DNA of 38,852 bases from a bacterium (GCA_030428785.1 JAUIEF010000027.1:1-38852), one strand, 5' to 3'. Positions 30,647 through 38,852 are shown, counted from the first letter of the stretch. Program-made: numbers and translations. The notes: generated from the sequence alone by a model not told the origin.

Positions 30647-32125
30647 GTGACCGAAGCCCGTCCCCATCTCACGATCGCGCTGCCCGTGAAGGACGGCGAG
30701 GCGCGGCTCCAGCAGATGCTGGAAGAGGTGGAGGCCGTCGTCCGCGGGCTCGGTCGACCGTGCGAGATCGTTGCCGTCGATGACGGCAGCTCGGACGGGA
30801 CGCGCGCCATCCTCGACGCGTTCGCGGCGGAGCGGCCGTGGGTGACGGTGCTCGCGCACCCGGAGAACCGCGGCAAGGGCGCCGCGCTCAAGACGGCGGC
30901 CGCGGCGTCGCGCGGGGAGTACCTGCTCACCGTCGACGCGGACGCGACCTACGCGCTGGACACGGTGGGGGATTTCCTCGCGGCGCTCGAGGCCGGCGCC
31001 GGCGCGGCCATCGGCAACCGGCGCGACCCGCGCACGCGCTTCGTGCTCAACCCGCGCGACTTCGCGTACGTCGGGCGGCGGCACGCGATGGGCGCGCTCT
31101 TCGGCTGGCTCTCGCGCCGGCTCGTCAAGGTGCCGGTGCGCGACTACCAGGCCGGGTACAAGGCGTACCGCGGCGACGTCGCGCGTGAGCTCTTCCCCGA
31201 GGTCGAGGCGGAGCGCTTCGCCTTCGACGTGGAGATCCTGGCGCTGCTGGACCTGCACGGGCACGAGATCGCCGAGATCCCGGTGACCTACGTGTACCGG
31301 CATCAGCCGAGCACGGTGAAGCTCTTCCGCGACGGCTTCCGCATGATGAAGCGGCTGCGCGCGGTGCGTGCCAAGTGCAAGCGGCTGCGGCGCTCGGGCA
31401 AGTTCGCGGACCACACGCGCGGCGACTACCAGTACCTCGCGCGCAAGGAGGGTCACCCGGTGCAGAAGTTCTGGCACCTCAAGAAGTGGCCCATGGTCGC
31501 GGACAAGCTCGAGTTCCGGCCGACCGACCGCGTGCTCGAGGTGGGCGCCGGCTCGTCGGAGATCCCGTTCAACACGAGCGAGCGCGTGGCGCTCTCGTGC
31601 GCGACCGACTTCTCGCCCGCGCCGCTCGACTTCCTCTCGACGATGCTCGAGGAGGAGGAGCGCCGCGTCTGCTTCGTCGGGGCGGACATCCAGAAGCTGC
31701 CGTTCCGGGACGCGAGCTTCGACAAGGTCATCGTGCTCGAGGTCATCGAGCACGTGCCGGCCGAGACCATCCCCGTGTACTTCGGGGAGCTGCGACGCGT
31801 GCTCAAGCCGGGCGGCGTGCTGCTCGTGACGACGCCCAACTACCGCAGCACGTGGCCGATCCTCGAGTGGATCGTCGACCACTTCGGCGGCGCGGCGGAG
31901 ATGGGCGGCAAGCAGCACATCGCGCGGTTCCACCCGCGCATGCTCCAGCGCGCGCTCGAGGACAACGGCTTCCGCGTGCAGCAGGCGGGCAGCGTGTACC
32001 ACCTCTCGCCGTTCCTCACGCCGCTCTCGGAGCGCTGGGCCGAGAAGGTCTTCGACTGGGAGCTGCACAAGGCCGGTCGCAACGGTCCGATCCTCTACTC
32101 CGTCGCCGAGGCGCTGCCGCGGTGA
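30647..32125 (+). CDS. fusion of GT2 glycosyltransferase and class I methyltransferase
   Basis: This protein has 492 residues from GTG 30647. Residues about 7-235 form a family 2 glycosyltransferase of the dolichyl-phosphate-sugar synthase type: IALPVKDGEARL, AVDDGSSDGT, NRGKGAALK, the DxD-like VDADAT, and DYQAGYKAYRGD. A basic linker (KRLRAVRAKCKRLRR) leads to residues about 270-450, a SAM methyltransferase. There motif I is VLEVGAGSSEIPF, followed by ADIQKLPFRDASFDKVIVLEVIEHV and LKPGGVLLVTTPN. It probably transfers a sugar to a lipid carrier and methylates the product or a related polyprenyl-linked glycan; that is inference. It lies 13 bases upstream of a polytopic membrane protein, likely co-transcribed. 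Confidence 0.92.
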   Translation: MTEARPHLTIALPVKDGEARLQQMLEEVEAVVRGLGRPCEIVAVDDGSSDGTRAILDAFAAERPWVTVLAHPENRGKGAALKTAAAASRGEYLLTVDADATYALDTVGDFLAALEAGAGAAIGNRRDPRTRFVLNPRDFAYVGRRHAMGALFGWLSRRLVKVPVRDYQAGYKAYRGDVARELFPEVEAERFAFDVEILALLDLHGHEIAEIPVTYVYRHQPSTVKLFRDGFRMMKRLRAVRAKCKRLRRSGKFADHTRGDYQYLARKEGHPVQKFWHLKKWPMVADKLEFRPTDRVLEVGAGSSEIPFNTSERVALSCATDFSPAPLDFLSTMLEEEERRVCFVGADIQKLPFRDASFDKVIVLEVIEHVPAETIPVYFGELRRVLKPGGVLLVTTPNYRSTWPILEWIVDHFGGAAEMGGKQHIARFHPRMLQRALEDNGFRVQQAGSVYHLSPFLTPLSERWAEKVFDWELHKAGRNGPILYSVAEALPR

Positions 32126-32138
32126 GGAGCGCGGTGCG

Positions 32139-33977
32139 GTGAGCGCCGGGGCGGCTGCCGGCGTGCGCGAGGGCGACGGGGCGCGCGACGCCGGCCTCCC
32201 GCGTCTGCGCCGCGCAGACCTCGCGGCCCTGCTGCTCTACGCCGTCGCGGCCGTCCTCGTCACGTGGCCGCTCGCCGCGTCGCCGGGCCGCGCGGTGAGC
32301 GTGCGCGGCGACTACTTCATCAACGTCTGGAACGCGTGGTGGATGGACACCGCGGTCCTCGAGCGCGGCGAGTCGCCGTGGTGGACCGACGCGCTGCACC
32401 ACCCTCGTGGGCTGTCGCTCGCGAAGCACACGCTCTCGCCGCTCAACTCGCTGGCGGTCGGCGCGCTGAGCCGCGTCGTCGGCGTGCACGACTCGTTCAA
32501 GGCCGTGCTCCTCGTGCACGTCGCGCTCGGCGGCTGGTTCATGTACCTGCTCGCCGTGCGGCTCACGGGGAGCCGCGCCGGCGCGCTCGTCGCGGGGACG
32601 CTGTTCGCGGCGACGCCGTACCGCACCTGCTACGTGGCGCAGATGAACGTCGGCACGCTCGAGTTCCTGCCGCTCGCGCTCTTCTTCATGGTCGGCGCCT
32701 GGCGCACGGGGCGGGCGGGGCAGGCGCTCGGCGTCGCGCTCGCCGCGGCGCTCGTCGCGGCGACGTCGCTCTACTACCTCGTGTTCGCGGCGCTGCTCGG
32801 CGGGCTGGTGCTGCTCGGCGGCCGGACGCTCGACCGCTCGGTGCCGTGGAGCGTCGGCGCGCGGCGTCTGCTCGCGGCGGGCGCGGCGGCGGCGCTCGCC
32901 GTGGTGCTCGTCGCGTGGCCGACCGTCGCGGGGATGACCGGGCTCGACGGCGGGGCGCCGGGCGCCGCCCTCGAGGAGCCGGAGGCCGACGCCGGCGGCT
33001 TCGACCCCGTGTCGGACCGCCGCGAGCTGCGCTCCAACGACCTCCTCGGGTTCTCGTGGGTGGGCCCGCCCGAGCGGCTCGTCGTGTCCTGGCCGACGAT
33101 GCTCGGCTGGACGACCGTGCTCGTGCTCCTGCTGGGCGCGGGCGTGTTCCGCGAGCGCGCGGCGTGGGCCGTCGCGGCGCTGCTCTTCTTCGTGCTGGGC
33201 CTGGGCCCCGAGCTGCAGGTCGGCGGCGAGCCCACGGGCGTCCCGTTGCCCGGCGCGTGGCTCGCGGACCTCCCGGTGCTCGCCATGCTGCGCAAGCCCG
33301 ACCGCTTCTACGTGCTCGTCGCGCTCTTCGTGGCGCTGCTCGCGGCGGGGGCGTGGCGCCTCGTCCTCGCGCGGCTGACTGACGCGCGGCACCGCGCGGG
33401 CGCGACCGCCGTCGTCGTCGTGCTGCTCGCGGCCGAGCTCTCGCCCGCGCCGCTGTCCACCTTCGAGGTCGACGTCTCGCCGCGGCTCGCGACGCTGCGC
33501 GACACCGGCGCGAGGAGCGTCGTGGACCTGCCGCAGGACGCCGGCCGGCCGCGGGACGCGCGGTGGAACCTCGGGCAGACGGTGCACGGGCTGCCCATGC
33601 CCGGCGGCTACGTCACGAACCTCGCCGTCGACCCCGAGCGCAAGGCGGTGGCGCGCGCCTGGCGGGACGCGGACGCGCTGCTCGGGCGGGGTCGCGCCGA
33701 CGCGCTCGTCCGGCTCGTGGAGAGCGAGGACGTGGACCTCGTCGTCCTGCACACGACCGAGGCGGTGAAGCGCGAGGCGGGGCCGCTTGACGGGCGGACG
33801 ATCTGGGCGCCGTTCGCGCTGGCCGACGCAGCGGTCGCGGAGATGCGTCAGCGCGGGCACATCGAGGCGCGGCCGTTCGCGCGGGGCGTGCTCGCCGCGC
33901 GACGTCGCGCGCTCGAGGCCGCGTTCGGCGCGCCCATCGCCGAGGACGATCGCGTCGTCGTGTTCGACGCGCGCTGA
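32139..33977 (+). CDS. polytopic GT-C-like membrane protein
   Basis: This protein has 612 residues. GTG 32139 has GAGGAG overlapping the previous stop. There are about ten hydrophobic helices from residue 28 to about 440, starting with AALLLYAVAAVLVTWPLA. The first outer loop has GDYFINVWNAWWMDTAV and the conserved-looking DALHHPRGLSLAKHTLSPLNSL. These acid- and His-containing loops recall GT-C glycosyltransferases that use polyprenyl-phosphate sugars. The soluble C-terminal part (about 450-612) is alpha/beta with SVVDLPQDAG and VDLVVLHTTEAVKREAG. The family is not assigned with certainty. Its pairing with the GT2-MTase, which may make the lipid-linked sugar, supports an envelope glycosylation role. 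Confidence 0.78.
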   Translation: MSAGAAAGVREGDGARDAGLPRLRRADLAALLLYAVAAVLVTWPLAASPGRAVSVRGDYFINVWNAWWMDTAVLERGESPWWTDALHHPRGLSLAKHTLSPLNSLAVGALSRVVGVHDSFKAVLLVHVALGGWFMYLLAVRLTGSRAGALVAGTLFAATPYRTCYVAQMNVGTLEFLPLALFFMVGAWRTGRAGQALGVALAAALVAATSLYYLVFAALLGGLVLLGGRTLDRSVPWSVGARRLLAAGAAAALAVVLVAWPTVAGMTGLDGGAPGAALEEPEADAGGFDPVSDRRELRSNDLLGFSWVGPPERLVVSWPTMLGWTTVLVLLLGAGVFRERAAWAVAALLFFVLGLGPELQVGGEPTGVPLPGAWLADLPVLAMLRKPDRFYVLVALFVALLAAGAWRLVLARLTDARHRAGATAVVVVLLAAELSPAPLSTFEVDVSPRLATLRDTGARSVVDLPQDAGRPRDARWNLGQTVHGLPMPGGYVTNLAVDPERKAVARAWRDADALLGRGRADALVRLVESEDVDLVVLHTTEAVKREAGPLDGRTIWAPFALADAAVAEMRQRGHIEARPFARGVLAARRRALEAAFGAPIAEDDRVVVFDAR

Positions 33978-33990
33978 CGGGCGCGCGCCG

Positions 33991-35997
33991 CTACGGGAGC
34001 TCGAGCGACGGCGCGGCCACGATCCGCGCCTTGCCGCGCGGGACCTTCACGCGGCTCTTCAGCGTCACGCCGCCCGTCGTGCCGTCGAGGGCGCGGACCT
34101 CCACGGTGTACGTGCCGGTCTCGGGCACCACGAGCTTCCGGATGCGGTGCGGCACGCCGTCCTCGGGCGTGATGTCCGCGCCGTCCGGGTCGAGCAGGCG
34201 CAACGCGGGACGCAGTCCGCCCTGGCCGCCCGCCCGGAGCGTCACCCGGCCGCCGGCCGGGAGGTCGACGAGCAGGTTCCTCGGCGTCGCGTCCTCGAGC
34301 TCCGTGACGACCCGCTGCCCCGCGACGAAGGCCGCGCCCTCGGCGCCGTCGACCGTCCCCTTGCCGCGCGGCGGCCTGGACCGGGTGCGCGCCCTGTACC
34401 CCGACGGCTCCGCGGTCCCCGAGCCGCCGTGTCGCAGCCGGAGCTCGTAGGACCCCGTCTGCGGCAGCTCGAAGCGGCGGAGCCGCGCGGTGCGGGCCGT
34501 CGCCTGGACATCGTCGCCGAGCGTGATGAGCCCGCCCGGTCCGGTCATCGCGAGCACGGGGGGGAACGGGTCCTTCCCGACCGACCGCATGAGGACGTCG
34601 AGCCGCGTCCCGGAGACCGCCTCGAACCGCAGCGTGTCGAACGACCCGGCGAAGAGGTCGTCCCGGACGCGGTCGCCCAGCCGGACGAACCACGGATCGC
34701 CGCCGAAGAGCACGCGCCCGCGGCTCGGGATGATGCCCGTGAGGTCCTCGAGCTGGTGGTTCGCGACGAGGACGTCGGCGTAGCCGTCGCCGTCGACGTC
34801 GCCGCCGCCCGCGCCGGTCACCTGCACCGTCGCGTTCGGGTCGGTGAAGACGAACGCGCGGAGGCCGCCGCCGGTCGCGCCCGAGAAGACCTGCATGCCG
34901 CCGCGGAAGAGCTCGAGCGTGCCGACGAGGATGTCCGGCGTGCCGTCGCCGTCGACGTCGCCCGCGCCTGCGACGTCCGTCATCGTCGGCGGCGAGCCGC
35001 CGGGCTGGAAGCCGAGGGCGAAGCTCTCGAGGAGCCGCCCGTCCGGGCCGCCGAACACCGAGGCGCGCTCGCCGTCCGCGTCGCGGACGAGCCCGACGAT
35101 GTCGTCGTAGCCGTCGCCGTCGAGGTCGCCGACCGCGTCCATCGACACGTCGAGCTGCGGGAGGGCGTCGCCGAGCCCGGCCTCGAACAGGACGGAGCCG
35201 TCGACGCCCGCGTGGACGCGCGCGGTGCGGCCGATGACGGGAGCGACGACGTCGAGGACGCTCACGAGCACGTCGGCCAGCCCGTCGCCGTCGACGTCGC
35301 CCGCGGGACCGACGTACTGCCCGATCGCGTTCGGAGGGCTCGGCTCGAACAGGTCGAGGAGCACCGCGCCGTCGGCGCCGGAGTGCACGCGTACCGTGCT
35401 CACGCCCGGGCTGCACACGCCGAGGTCCGGCGTGCCGTCGCCGTCGACGTCACCCACGCCGTTCACGACGTACCCGGTCTTGTCGCCGGCGAGCTCGCCG
35501 GGGATCTCGAGGAGCACCTTGCCGTTGCGCCCGCTGAAGACGCGCGCCCGGCCGATCTGTCCGTCCTCCGTGACGTGCAGCGACTCTCCGACGATCACGT
35601 CGTCGCGGCCGTCGCCGTCGACGTCGCCCGCGGGGCCGGCGGCCTGTCCGAAGCCCGCGGCGGCGTCGCCGGTGAACACGTGGATCGGCTCGCCGTCGCG
35701 GCCGGAGCGCACGATCACCGTGCCGGCCTCCATCGAGCCGACGAGCAGGTCGCCGCGCCCGTCGCCGTCGACGTCGCCCGCCGCGAGCAGCAGGTCGGGC
35801 TGGAACGTGCGCGCGGTGGAGATCGCGAGCCCCGAGTCGAGCGTGAGCTTCCACATCGGCGTGTCGCCGCCGCCCGGTCCCACGTCGACGAAGTCGCCCG
35901 CCGCGAGCCCCGACGCGGCGAGCGCGATCGCCGCCGCGCGGCCGGGTGTCGCCGTCGCGAGCGGCGTCGTGAGCAGGGTGATCAGGCCGGCGAGCAT
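33991..35997 (-). CDS. exported FG-GAP/VCBS-repeat protein, probable calcium-binding beta-propeller
   Basis: This protein has 668 residues. ATG 35997 has GAGGAGG 8 bases upstream, and longer frames only add low-complexity residues. A signal-like start (MLAGLITLLTTPLATATPG) is followed by seven copies of a D-x-D-x-D-G calcium loop: DVDGDGRGD, DVDGDGRDD, DVDGDGTPD, DVDGDGLAD, DLDGDGYDD, DVDGDGTPD and DVDGDGYAD. These occur roughly every 50-60 residues, as in integrin-type FG-GAP propellers. The C-terminal third is beta-rich with PPC-like segments (SYELRLRHGGSG, GTYTVEVRALDG). It is probably surface-exposed or secreted; no enzyme motif is seen. It converges with the GT-C-like gene across 13 bases. 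Confidence 0.9.
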   Translation of the reverse strand: MLAGLITLLTTPLATATPGRAAAIALAASGLAAGDFVDVGPGGGDTPMWKLTLDSGLAISTARTFQPDLLLAAGDVDGDGRGDLLVGSMEAGTVIVRSGRDGEPIHVFTGDAAAGFGQAAGPAGDVDGDGRDDVIVGESLHVTEDGQIGRARVFSGRNGKVLLEIPGELAGDKTGYVVNGVGDVDGDGTPDLGVCSPGVSTVRVHSGADGAVLLDLFEPSPPNAIGQYVGPAGDVDGDGLADVLVSVLDVVAPVIGRTARVHAGVDGSVLFEAGLGDALPQLDVSMDAVGDLDGDGYDDIVGLVRDADGERASVFGGPDGRLLESFALGFQPGGSPPTMTDVAGAGDVDGDGTPDILVGTLELFRGGMQVFSGATGGGLRAFVFTDPNATVQVTGAGGGDVDGDGYADVLVANHQLEDLTGIIPSRGRVLFGGDPWFVRLGDRVRDDLFAGSFDTLRFEAVSGTRLDVLMRSVGKDPFPPVLAMTGPGGLITLGDDVQATARTARLRRFELPQTGSYELRLRHGGSGTAEPSGYRARTRSRPPRGKGTVDGAEGAAFVAGQRVVTELEDATPRNLLVDLPAGGRVTLRAGGQGGLRPALRLLDPDGADITPEDGVPHRIRKLVVPETGTYTVEVRALDGTTGGVTLKSRVKVPRGKARIVAAPSLELP
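34781..35780. repeat. DNA-level repeats of the FG-GAP calcium-loop codons
   Basis: The sequence gccgtcgccgtcgacgtcgc or a close variant recurs seven times, near 34782, 34942, 35111, 35282, 35434, 35609 and 35760. The spacing is about 150-180 bases. It is the reverse strand of codons for GDVDGDG within the FG-GAP gene. It reflects the protein repeat and codon bias, not a separate element. Confidence 0.75.
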
Positions 35998-36173
35998 GGC
36001 GCTCCTCCTCGTGGCGGGTCCGTCCGTTCCGCGTCCGGGTGGGAGAACGCGGTGCGTGTGTGCCGCCGGACGCCCGTGCTCCCGCACTGGAGTCGCTCCG
36101 TCCCCATGGGGTACAAGCCCCACGGGACGTCTCCGGCGTCCGACTGCTGACGATCCCCTTCGAGGAGCATGGT

Positions 36174-36788
36174 TTGGAAGTCCAGGATGCCGTCCGCGCG
36201 CGAGGCAGCGTGAAGTCCTACGACCCGGCCCACGTCGTCACCGACGAGGACCTCAAGCGGCTCTTCGAGGTCGTGATCCGCACGCCGTCGTCGTTCAACC
36301 TACAGCATTGGCGCTTCCTCGCGGTCCGCGACGCCGAGCTGAAGAACGCGATCATGGGCGCGGCCTGGGGCCAGAAGCACCTCGGGGAGGCCTCCGTGGA
36401 CGTCGTCGTCTGCGGGAAGCTGGGCGCGCACGAGGACGCCGCGCGGATCTGGGCCGAGGCGGGCGAGGACGTCGCGGGGAAGATGGTCCCGATGATCCAG
36501 GGCTTCTACGGGAAGAACGCCGCCCTGCAGCGCGACGAGGCGATCCGCAGCGGCAGCCTCGCCGCCATGACGCTCATGCTCGTCGCGGAGGACATGGGGC
36601 TGTCGACCTGCCCGATGATCGGCTTCGACCCGGCGCGGGTCTCGGAGATCCTCGGCATCCCGTCCGACCACGTGCCGGTCATGATCGTCACGCTCGGCAA
36701 GGGCACGTCGGCCGCGCGTCCGAGCGGACGGCTCCCGGTCGACGAGGTCGTGCGGCTCGATCAGTTCGACGGGCCGGGGCTCGCCTGA
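36174..36788 (+). CDS. nitroreductase-family flavoprotein
   Basis: This protein has 204 residues. TTG 36174 is taken as the start because GAGGAG lies 6 bases before it and the fold begins at once (VQDAVRARGSVKSYDPAHVV). An ATG at 36169 is out of frame. FMN-binding features of the family are RARGSVKSYD, TPSSFNLQHWRFLAV and, near the C-terminus, LSTCPMIGFDPARVSEILGIP followed by VMIVTLGKG. Family members reduce nitro-aromatics, quinones or flavins with NAD(P)H. The physiological substrate cannot be read from sequence. It is divergent from the FG-GAP gene and stands alone. Confidence 0.88.
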   Translation: MEVQDAVRARGSVKSYDPAHVVTDEDLKRLFEVVIRTPSSFNLQHWRFLAVRDAELKNAIMGAAWGQKHLGEASVDVVVCGKLGAHEDAARIWAEAGEDVAGKMVPMIQGFYGKNAALQRDEAIRSGSLAAMTLMLVAEDMGLSTCPMIGFDPARVSEILGIPSDHVPVMIVTLGKGTSAARPSGRLPVDEVVRLDQFDGPGLA

Positions 36789-36808
36789 CCGCGCGCCTCG
36801 CGACCCGC

Positions 36809-36885
36809 GCGAGATGCCGGGGGCAAGGAACCCGGCGACGTTGTCTCCGAAGCCGTCACCGTACACGTCCCCACCCCCGGCGGGA
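36809..36885 (-). pseudogene. possible relic of an FG-GAP repeat
   Basis: Read on the minus strand this stretch encodes GGGDVYGDGFGDNVAGFLAPGI. It matches the FG-GAP calcium-loop pattern (G-D-x-x-G-D-G-x-x-D-x-x-x-G) followed by an APG turn. There is no signal sequence, no plausible start and no neighbouring repeat, so it looks like a remnant of a longer gene. An intact FG-GAP gene lies 800 bases to the left on the same strand. The calcium loop has Tyr where Asp is usual. Confidence 0.45.
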
Positions 36886-36893
36886 TGTCGCTC

Positions 36894-36908
36894 GTCCGTC
36901 GGACGGAC
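36894..36908. promoter_or_regulatory. 15-base palindrome, GTCCGTC-G-GACGGAC
   Basis: A perfect 7-bp inverted repeat around one base lies in the gene-free stretch after the nitroreductase gene. It could be a protein-binding site; there is no other support. Confidence 0.25.
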
Positions 36909-37169
36909 TGTTGCCGGCGTGCGGAAACGGTGGATCCAGGCGACCGCCGACGGGTGGCAGTGTCGACGGGGTGCTGTCGCGCTCCCGGAACACGGTCGGC
37001 GACAGGGTCGGGTCGGGTCCCCGCCGATGTCACGCGTCCGGCCCGACGCCGCGGGGCGGTCGGTCGGTGGACACGTCGTCGTCGGACGAGCCGCCCGGAT
37101 CCACTCGGCCCGAAGGCCGGCGATGGGGCGTTGAGACGGCGCGGCCCCGCGTGATCTGTCGCGCGGCGC

Positions 37170-37188
37170 ACGCCAAAAAATGTGGCGT
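37170..37188. other. 6-bp hairpin with an A-rich loop downstream of the protease gene
   Basis: ACGCCA (37170-37175) and TGGCGT (37183-37188) pair around AAAAATG. The run of six A is striking in this GC-rich genome. It lies about 60 bases past the stop of the subtilisin-like gene (minus strand). There the T-run would fall in the loop, not after the stem, so it is not a normal terminator. Confidence 0.3.
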
Positions 37189-37248
37189 CCGGTCGGCGGC
37201 GGCGCGTGCGCGCGTCGCGCGCGGACGTCGTGCGTCACGCGCGCGACG

Positions 37249-38852
37249 CTACGGCTGGATGACGAACACCGCGGGCCGGGCGACGGTCGACACCTCGTCG
37301 AGCGACGCCGACGGCTCGAGCACGACGAGCCCGATGTGCAGCGGCACGCCGATCGCCTGCGGCACGTCCGGGATGGGCAGCGTCGCGTCTGCACGTCCGG
37401 CGCCGTCGAGCGTGCCGACGAAGCCCGGCAGGAACACGGTGGCCTGCGCGAACCAGTCGTACGCCGTGGGCAGCGTGAACCCCGAGGCCCCGAAGACGAA
37501 GCCGCCGGCGGGCGCGAGCGCGGCCCACGCGGCGTACGGCTTGCCGGCGCCCTCGTAGGGCTCGGAGAACTCGAGCGTCGTGAGCTCGCCCACGGCGAAG
37601 GGCGCGCCGCCCGGCGCGAGACCGACCTCCGCGACGGCGGTGTCCGAGCGCGTGGACCAGGCGACGGACAGCGGCTCGCTCACACCGTCGAAGCGTTGGA
37701 GCGTGAGGCGCACGACGTACGTCCCCGTGACGGTCGCGCGGAAGGTCGCGATCTCGAACGGGTTGGCGGCGCTCGCGGAGCTCGCGACGACGCCGCCGCC
37801 GGGCGCGAGCACCGCGAGGTCGACGTCCATGTCGAGGACGTCCGTGGTGTAGGCGGAGTCCGGGTTGCTGAACCAGAGCGCGACGACGCGCACGTCCTCG
37901 CCGGCGAGCGCGGGCACGGGCACGTCGAGCACGCCGCCGGCGAAGTCGCCGGCGAAGACCTCGTCGTGCCACCAGCGCCCCTCGCGCGCGAGCGCCCAGG
38001 CGGCCGCCGCGTGCACGCCGCCCGCGCCGTCGCGCTCGCTGAGGAGCGCGTCGCCCTCCACGTTGTGCCAGGCCGACGCCATGAGCGCCGCCTTCACGGT
38101 CGTCATCTCCGCGAGGAGCGCGGGCTCGCCGGCGCTCATGAGCGCGGCGACGCCGCAGGTGAGCGGGCTGGCCGACGACGTGCCGCCGAAGCCGTTCTGG
38201 AGGCCGCTCGGTCCGGTGCCGGTCGTCGTGAGGCCGGTGCCGGGGCTCGCGACCTCCGGCTTCTCGTGGCCCTCGACCGGGTCCCAGTACGAGCTCGTGC
38301 TCGCCATCGCGTCGCCGTCCCACACGACGTCGTCCTGGTCGGTGTAGGCGCCGGAGTTCGTCATGTTGTAGCCGTTGCCGGGCGTCGTGACGTACGGCGT
38401 GGTCGAGGTGCCCTGGTTGCCCGTCGACTTGAACATCATCACGCCGAAGTTGCGGATGGTGTGGTCGAAGAAGCGGTCGAGGAACGCGATGGAGCCCTTG
38501 AGGCCGTTCCACCAGGAGCAGTTGCCGTAGTCGACGCCCTCGGTGATCGCCTGGCTCCAGATCGGCGGCGCCGCGCTGTCGCCCGAGCCGCCCGCGCTGA
38601 AGATCCGGTCGATGGTGTAGTTGGTCGCCTTGTGCACGGGGTGCGTGTTCGCGATGTTGCCGGCGACGCCGGTCGCGTGCGACGCGTCGCTCGCGGCGTT
38701 CAGCGCGACGACCGGCGGGAGCCACGGGTTGTCGAGCTGCACCTGCGCGGTGTCGTTGACGAGCACGTCGACGCCGGTGCTCGCGAGGACGTCCTGCGCC
38801 CAGACCGTCGGGGTGCGCAGCGTGCCCTGCGCGTGCTCGCCCTCGGTGAACC
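37249..38852 (-). CDS. subtilisin-like (S8) serine protease, N-terminus beyond the window
   Basis: At least 533 codons are open to the right edge. The frame continues upstream of an internal GTG at 38766, so the true start lies outside. Catalytic-site regions can be followed in order. DVLVNDTAQV is the likely Asp. SHATGVAGNIA carries the His, where most S8 enzymes have HGTHVAG. FKSTGNQG carries the oxyanion Asn, and NGFGGTSSASPLTCGVAAL carries the Ser. A C-terminal extension includes a PPC-like beta domain (FRATVTGTYVVRLTLQRFDG) and a final beta-rich segment. It is probably secreted, though the signal peptide is not visible. Confidence 0.88.
   Translation of the reverse strand, partial: FTEGEHAQGTLRTPTVWAQDVLASTGVDVLVNDTAQVQLDNPWLPPVVALNAASDASHATGVAGNIANTHPVHKATNYTIDRIFSAGGSGDSAAPPIWSQAITEGVDYGNCSWWNGLKGSIAFLDRFFDHTIRNFGVMMFKSTGNQGTSTTPYVTTPGNGYNMTNSGAYTDQDDVVWDGDAMASTSSYWDPVEGHEKPEVASPGTGLTTTGTGPSGLQNGFGGTSSASPLTCGVAALMSAGEPALLAEMTTVKAALMASAWHNVEGDALLSERDGAGGVHAAAAWALAREGRWWHDEVFAGDFAGGVLDVPVPALAGEDVRVVALWFSNPDSAYTTDVLDMDVDLAVLAPGGGVVASSASAANPFEIATFRATVTGTYVVRLTLQRFDGVSEPLSVAWSTRSDTAVAEVGLAPGGAPFAVGELTTLEFSEPYEGAGKPYAAWAALAPAGGFVFGASGFTLPTAYDWFAQATVFLPGFVGTLDGAGRADATLPIPDVPQAIGVPLHIGLVVLEPSASLDEVSTVARPAVFVIQP

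Larger units (their letters stand above)
36789..37248. other. 460-base stretch without a supported gene
   Basis: Frames here are short, rich in Arg, Gly and Pro, and lack ribosome binding sites. It holds a possible FG-GAP relic (36809-36885, minus), a palindrome (36894-36908) and an A-rich-loop hairpin (37170-37188). It is the longest gene-free stretch of the window. Confidence 0.6.

Noticed and set aside
34781..35780. Evenly spaced repeats that could be mistaken for a CRISPR array
   Set aside because: The repeats are in-frame codons for D-x-D-x-D-G loops of FG-GAP units, the intervals are coding and about 150-180 bases long, and no cas genes are present.
36814..37134. 106-codon plus-strand frame after the nitroreductase gene
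   Set aside because: There is no ribosome binding site, the composition is Arg/Pro/Gly-biased, and no recognisable motif is present. The opposite strand has the FG-GAP-like relic.

Overview
The window is very GC-rich, roughly three quarters G+C by eye. It is a dense bacterial chromosome segment with about 23 protein genes, one tRNA and few gaps. I see no transposase, phage gene, plasmid function, CRISPR array or rRNA. Several traits together suggest a high-GC member of the Planctomycetota: DUF3857/transglutaminase proteins with long alpha-helical repeats, paired secreted amidohydrolases, an FG-GAP repeat protein, a lone prepilin-like protein with a very large ectodomain, and a GT2-methyltransferase fusion. 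This is inference from gene content, not from a marker gene.

Layout, left to right. A minus-strand gene is cut by the left edge (1-76), followed by a secreted helical-repeat protein (246-1094) and three consecutive hairpins. UDP-glucose dehydrogenase (ugd, minus, 1423-2778) has the best promoter in the window. tRNA-Val(TAC) (2988-3064) lies just upstream of two very large secreted DUF3857/transglutaminase-fold proteins (3115-6984, 7086-10886). A tightly coupled plus-strand operon follows: [2Fe-2S] ferredoxin, WD40-like lipoprotein, glgC and a methyltransferase (10987-14492). A minus-strand group follows: ppk1, a group II PLP decarboxylase and a secreted metallo-beta-lactamase-fold hydrolase (19260 down to 14517). 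sixA diverges from ppk1. An AspA/AstE-type zinc hydrolase (minus) diverges from acetyl-CoA synthetase (plus). A four-gene minus operon (28490 down to 23529) encodes an intact amidohydrolase, a metal-site-less paralogue, a NYN-LOTUS RNase-like protein and release factor 3. Diverging from it are the prepilin-like protein, the GT2-methyltransferase fusion and a polytopic GT-C-like membrane protein. The right end holds an FG-GAP repeat protein, a nitroreductase-family protein, a non-coding stretch with a possible FG-GAP relic, and a subtilisin-like protease cut by the right edge.

Functional themes. Sugar-nucleotide and envelope polysaccharide metabolism is represented by Ugd, GlgC, the GT2-MTase and the GT-C-like protein. 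Storage and energy metabolism is represented by Ppk1, SixA, GlgC and Acs. There is also a large exported proteome. The recurrent oddity is pairs of paralogues in which one member keeps its catalytic residues and the neighbour has lost them: the DUF3857/transglutaminase pair and the amidohydrolase pair. I do not see a complete, clearly new defence or mobile system. The most interesting leads are the active/inactive amidohydrolase pair coupled to an RNase-like gene and prfC, the DUF3857 pair, the tandem hairpins sharing a GGGAGAGA loop, and the hairpin between tRNA-Val and the DUF3857 gene.
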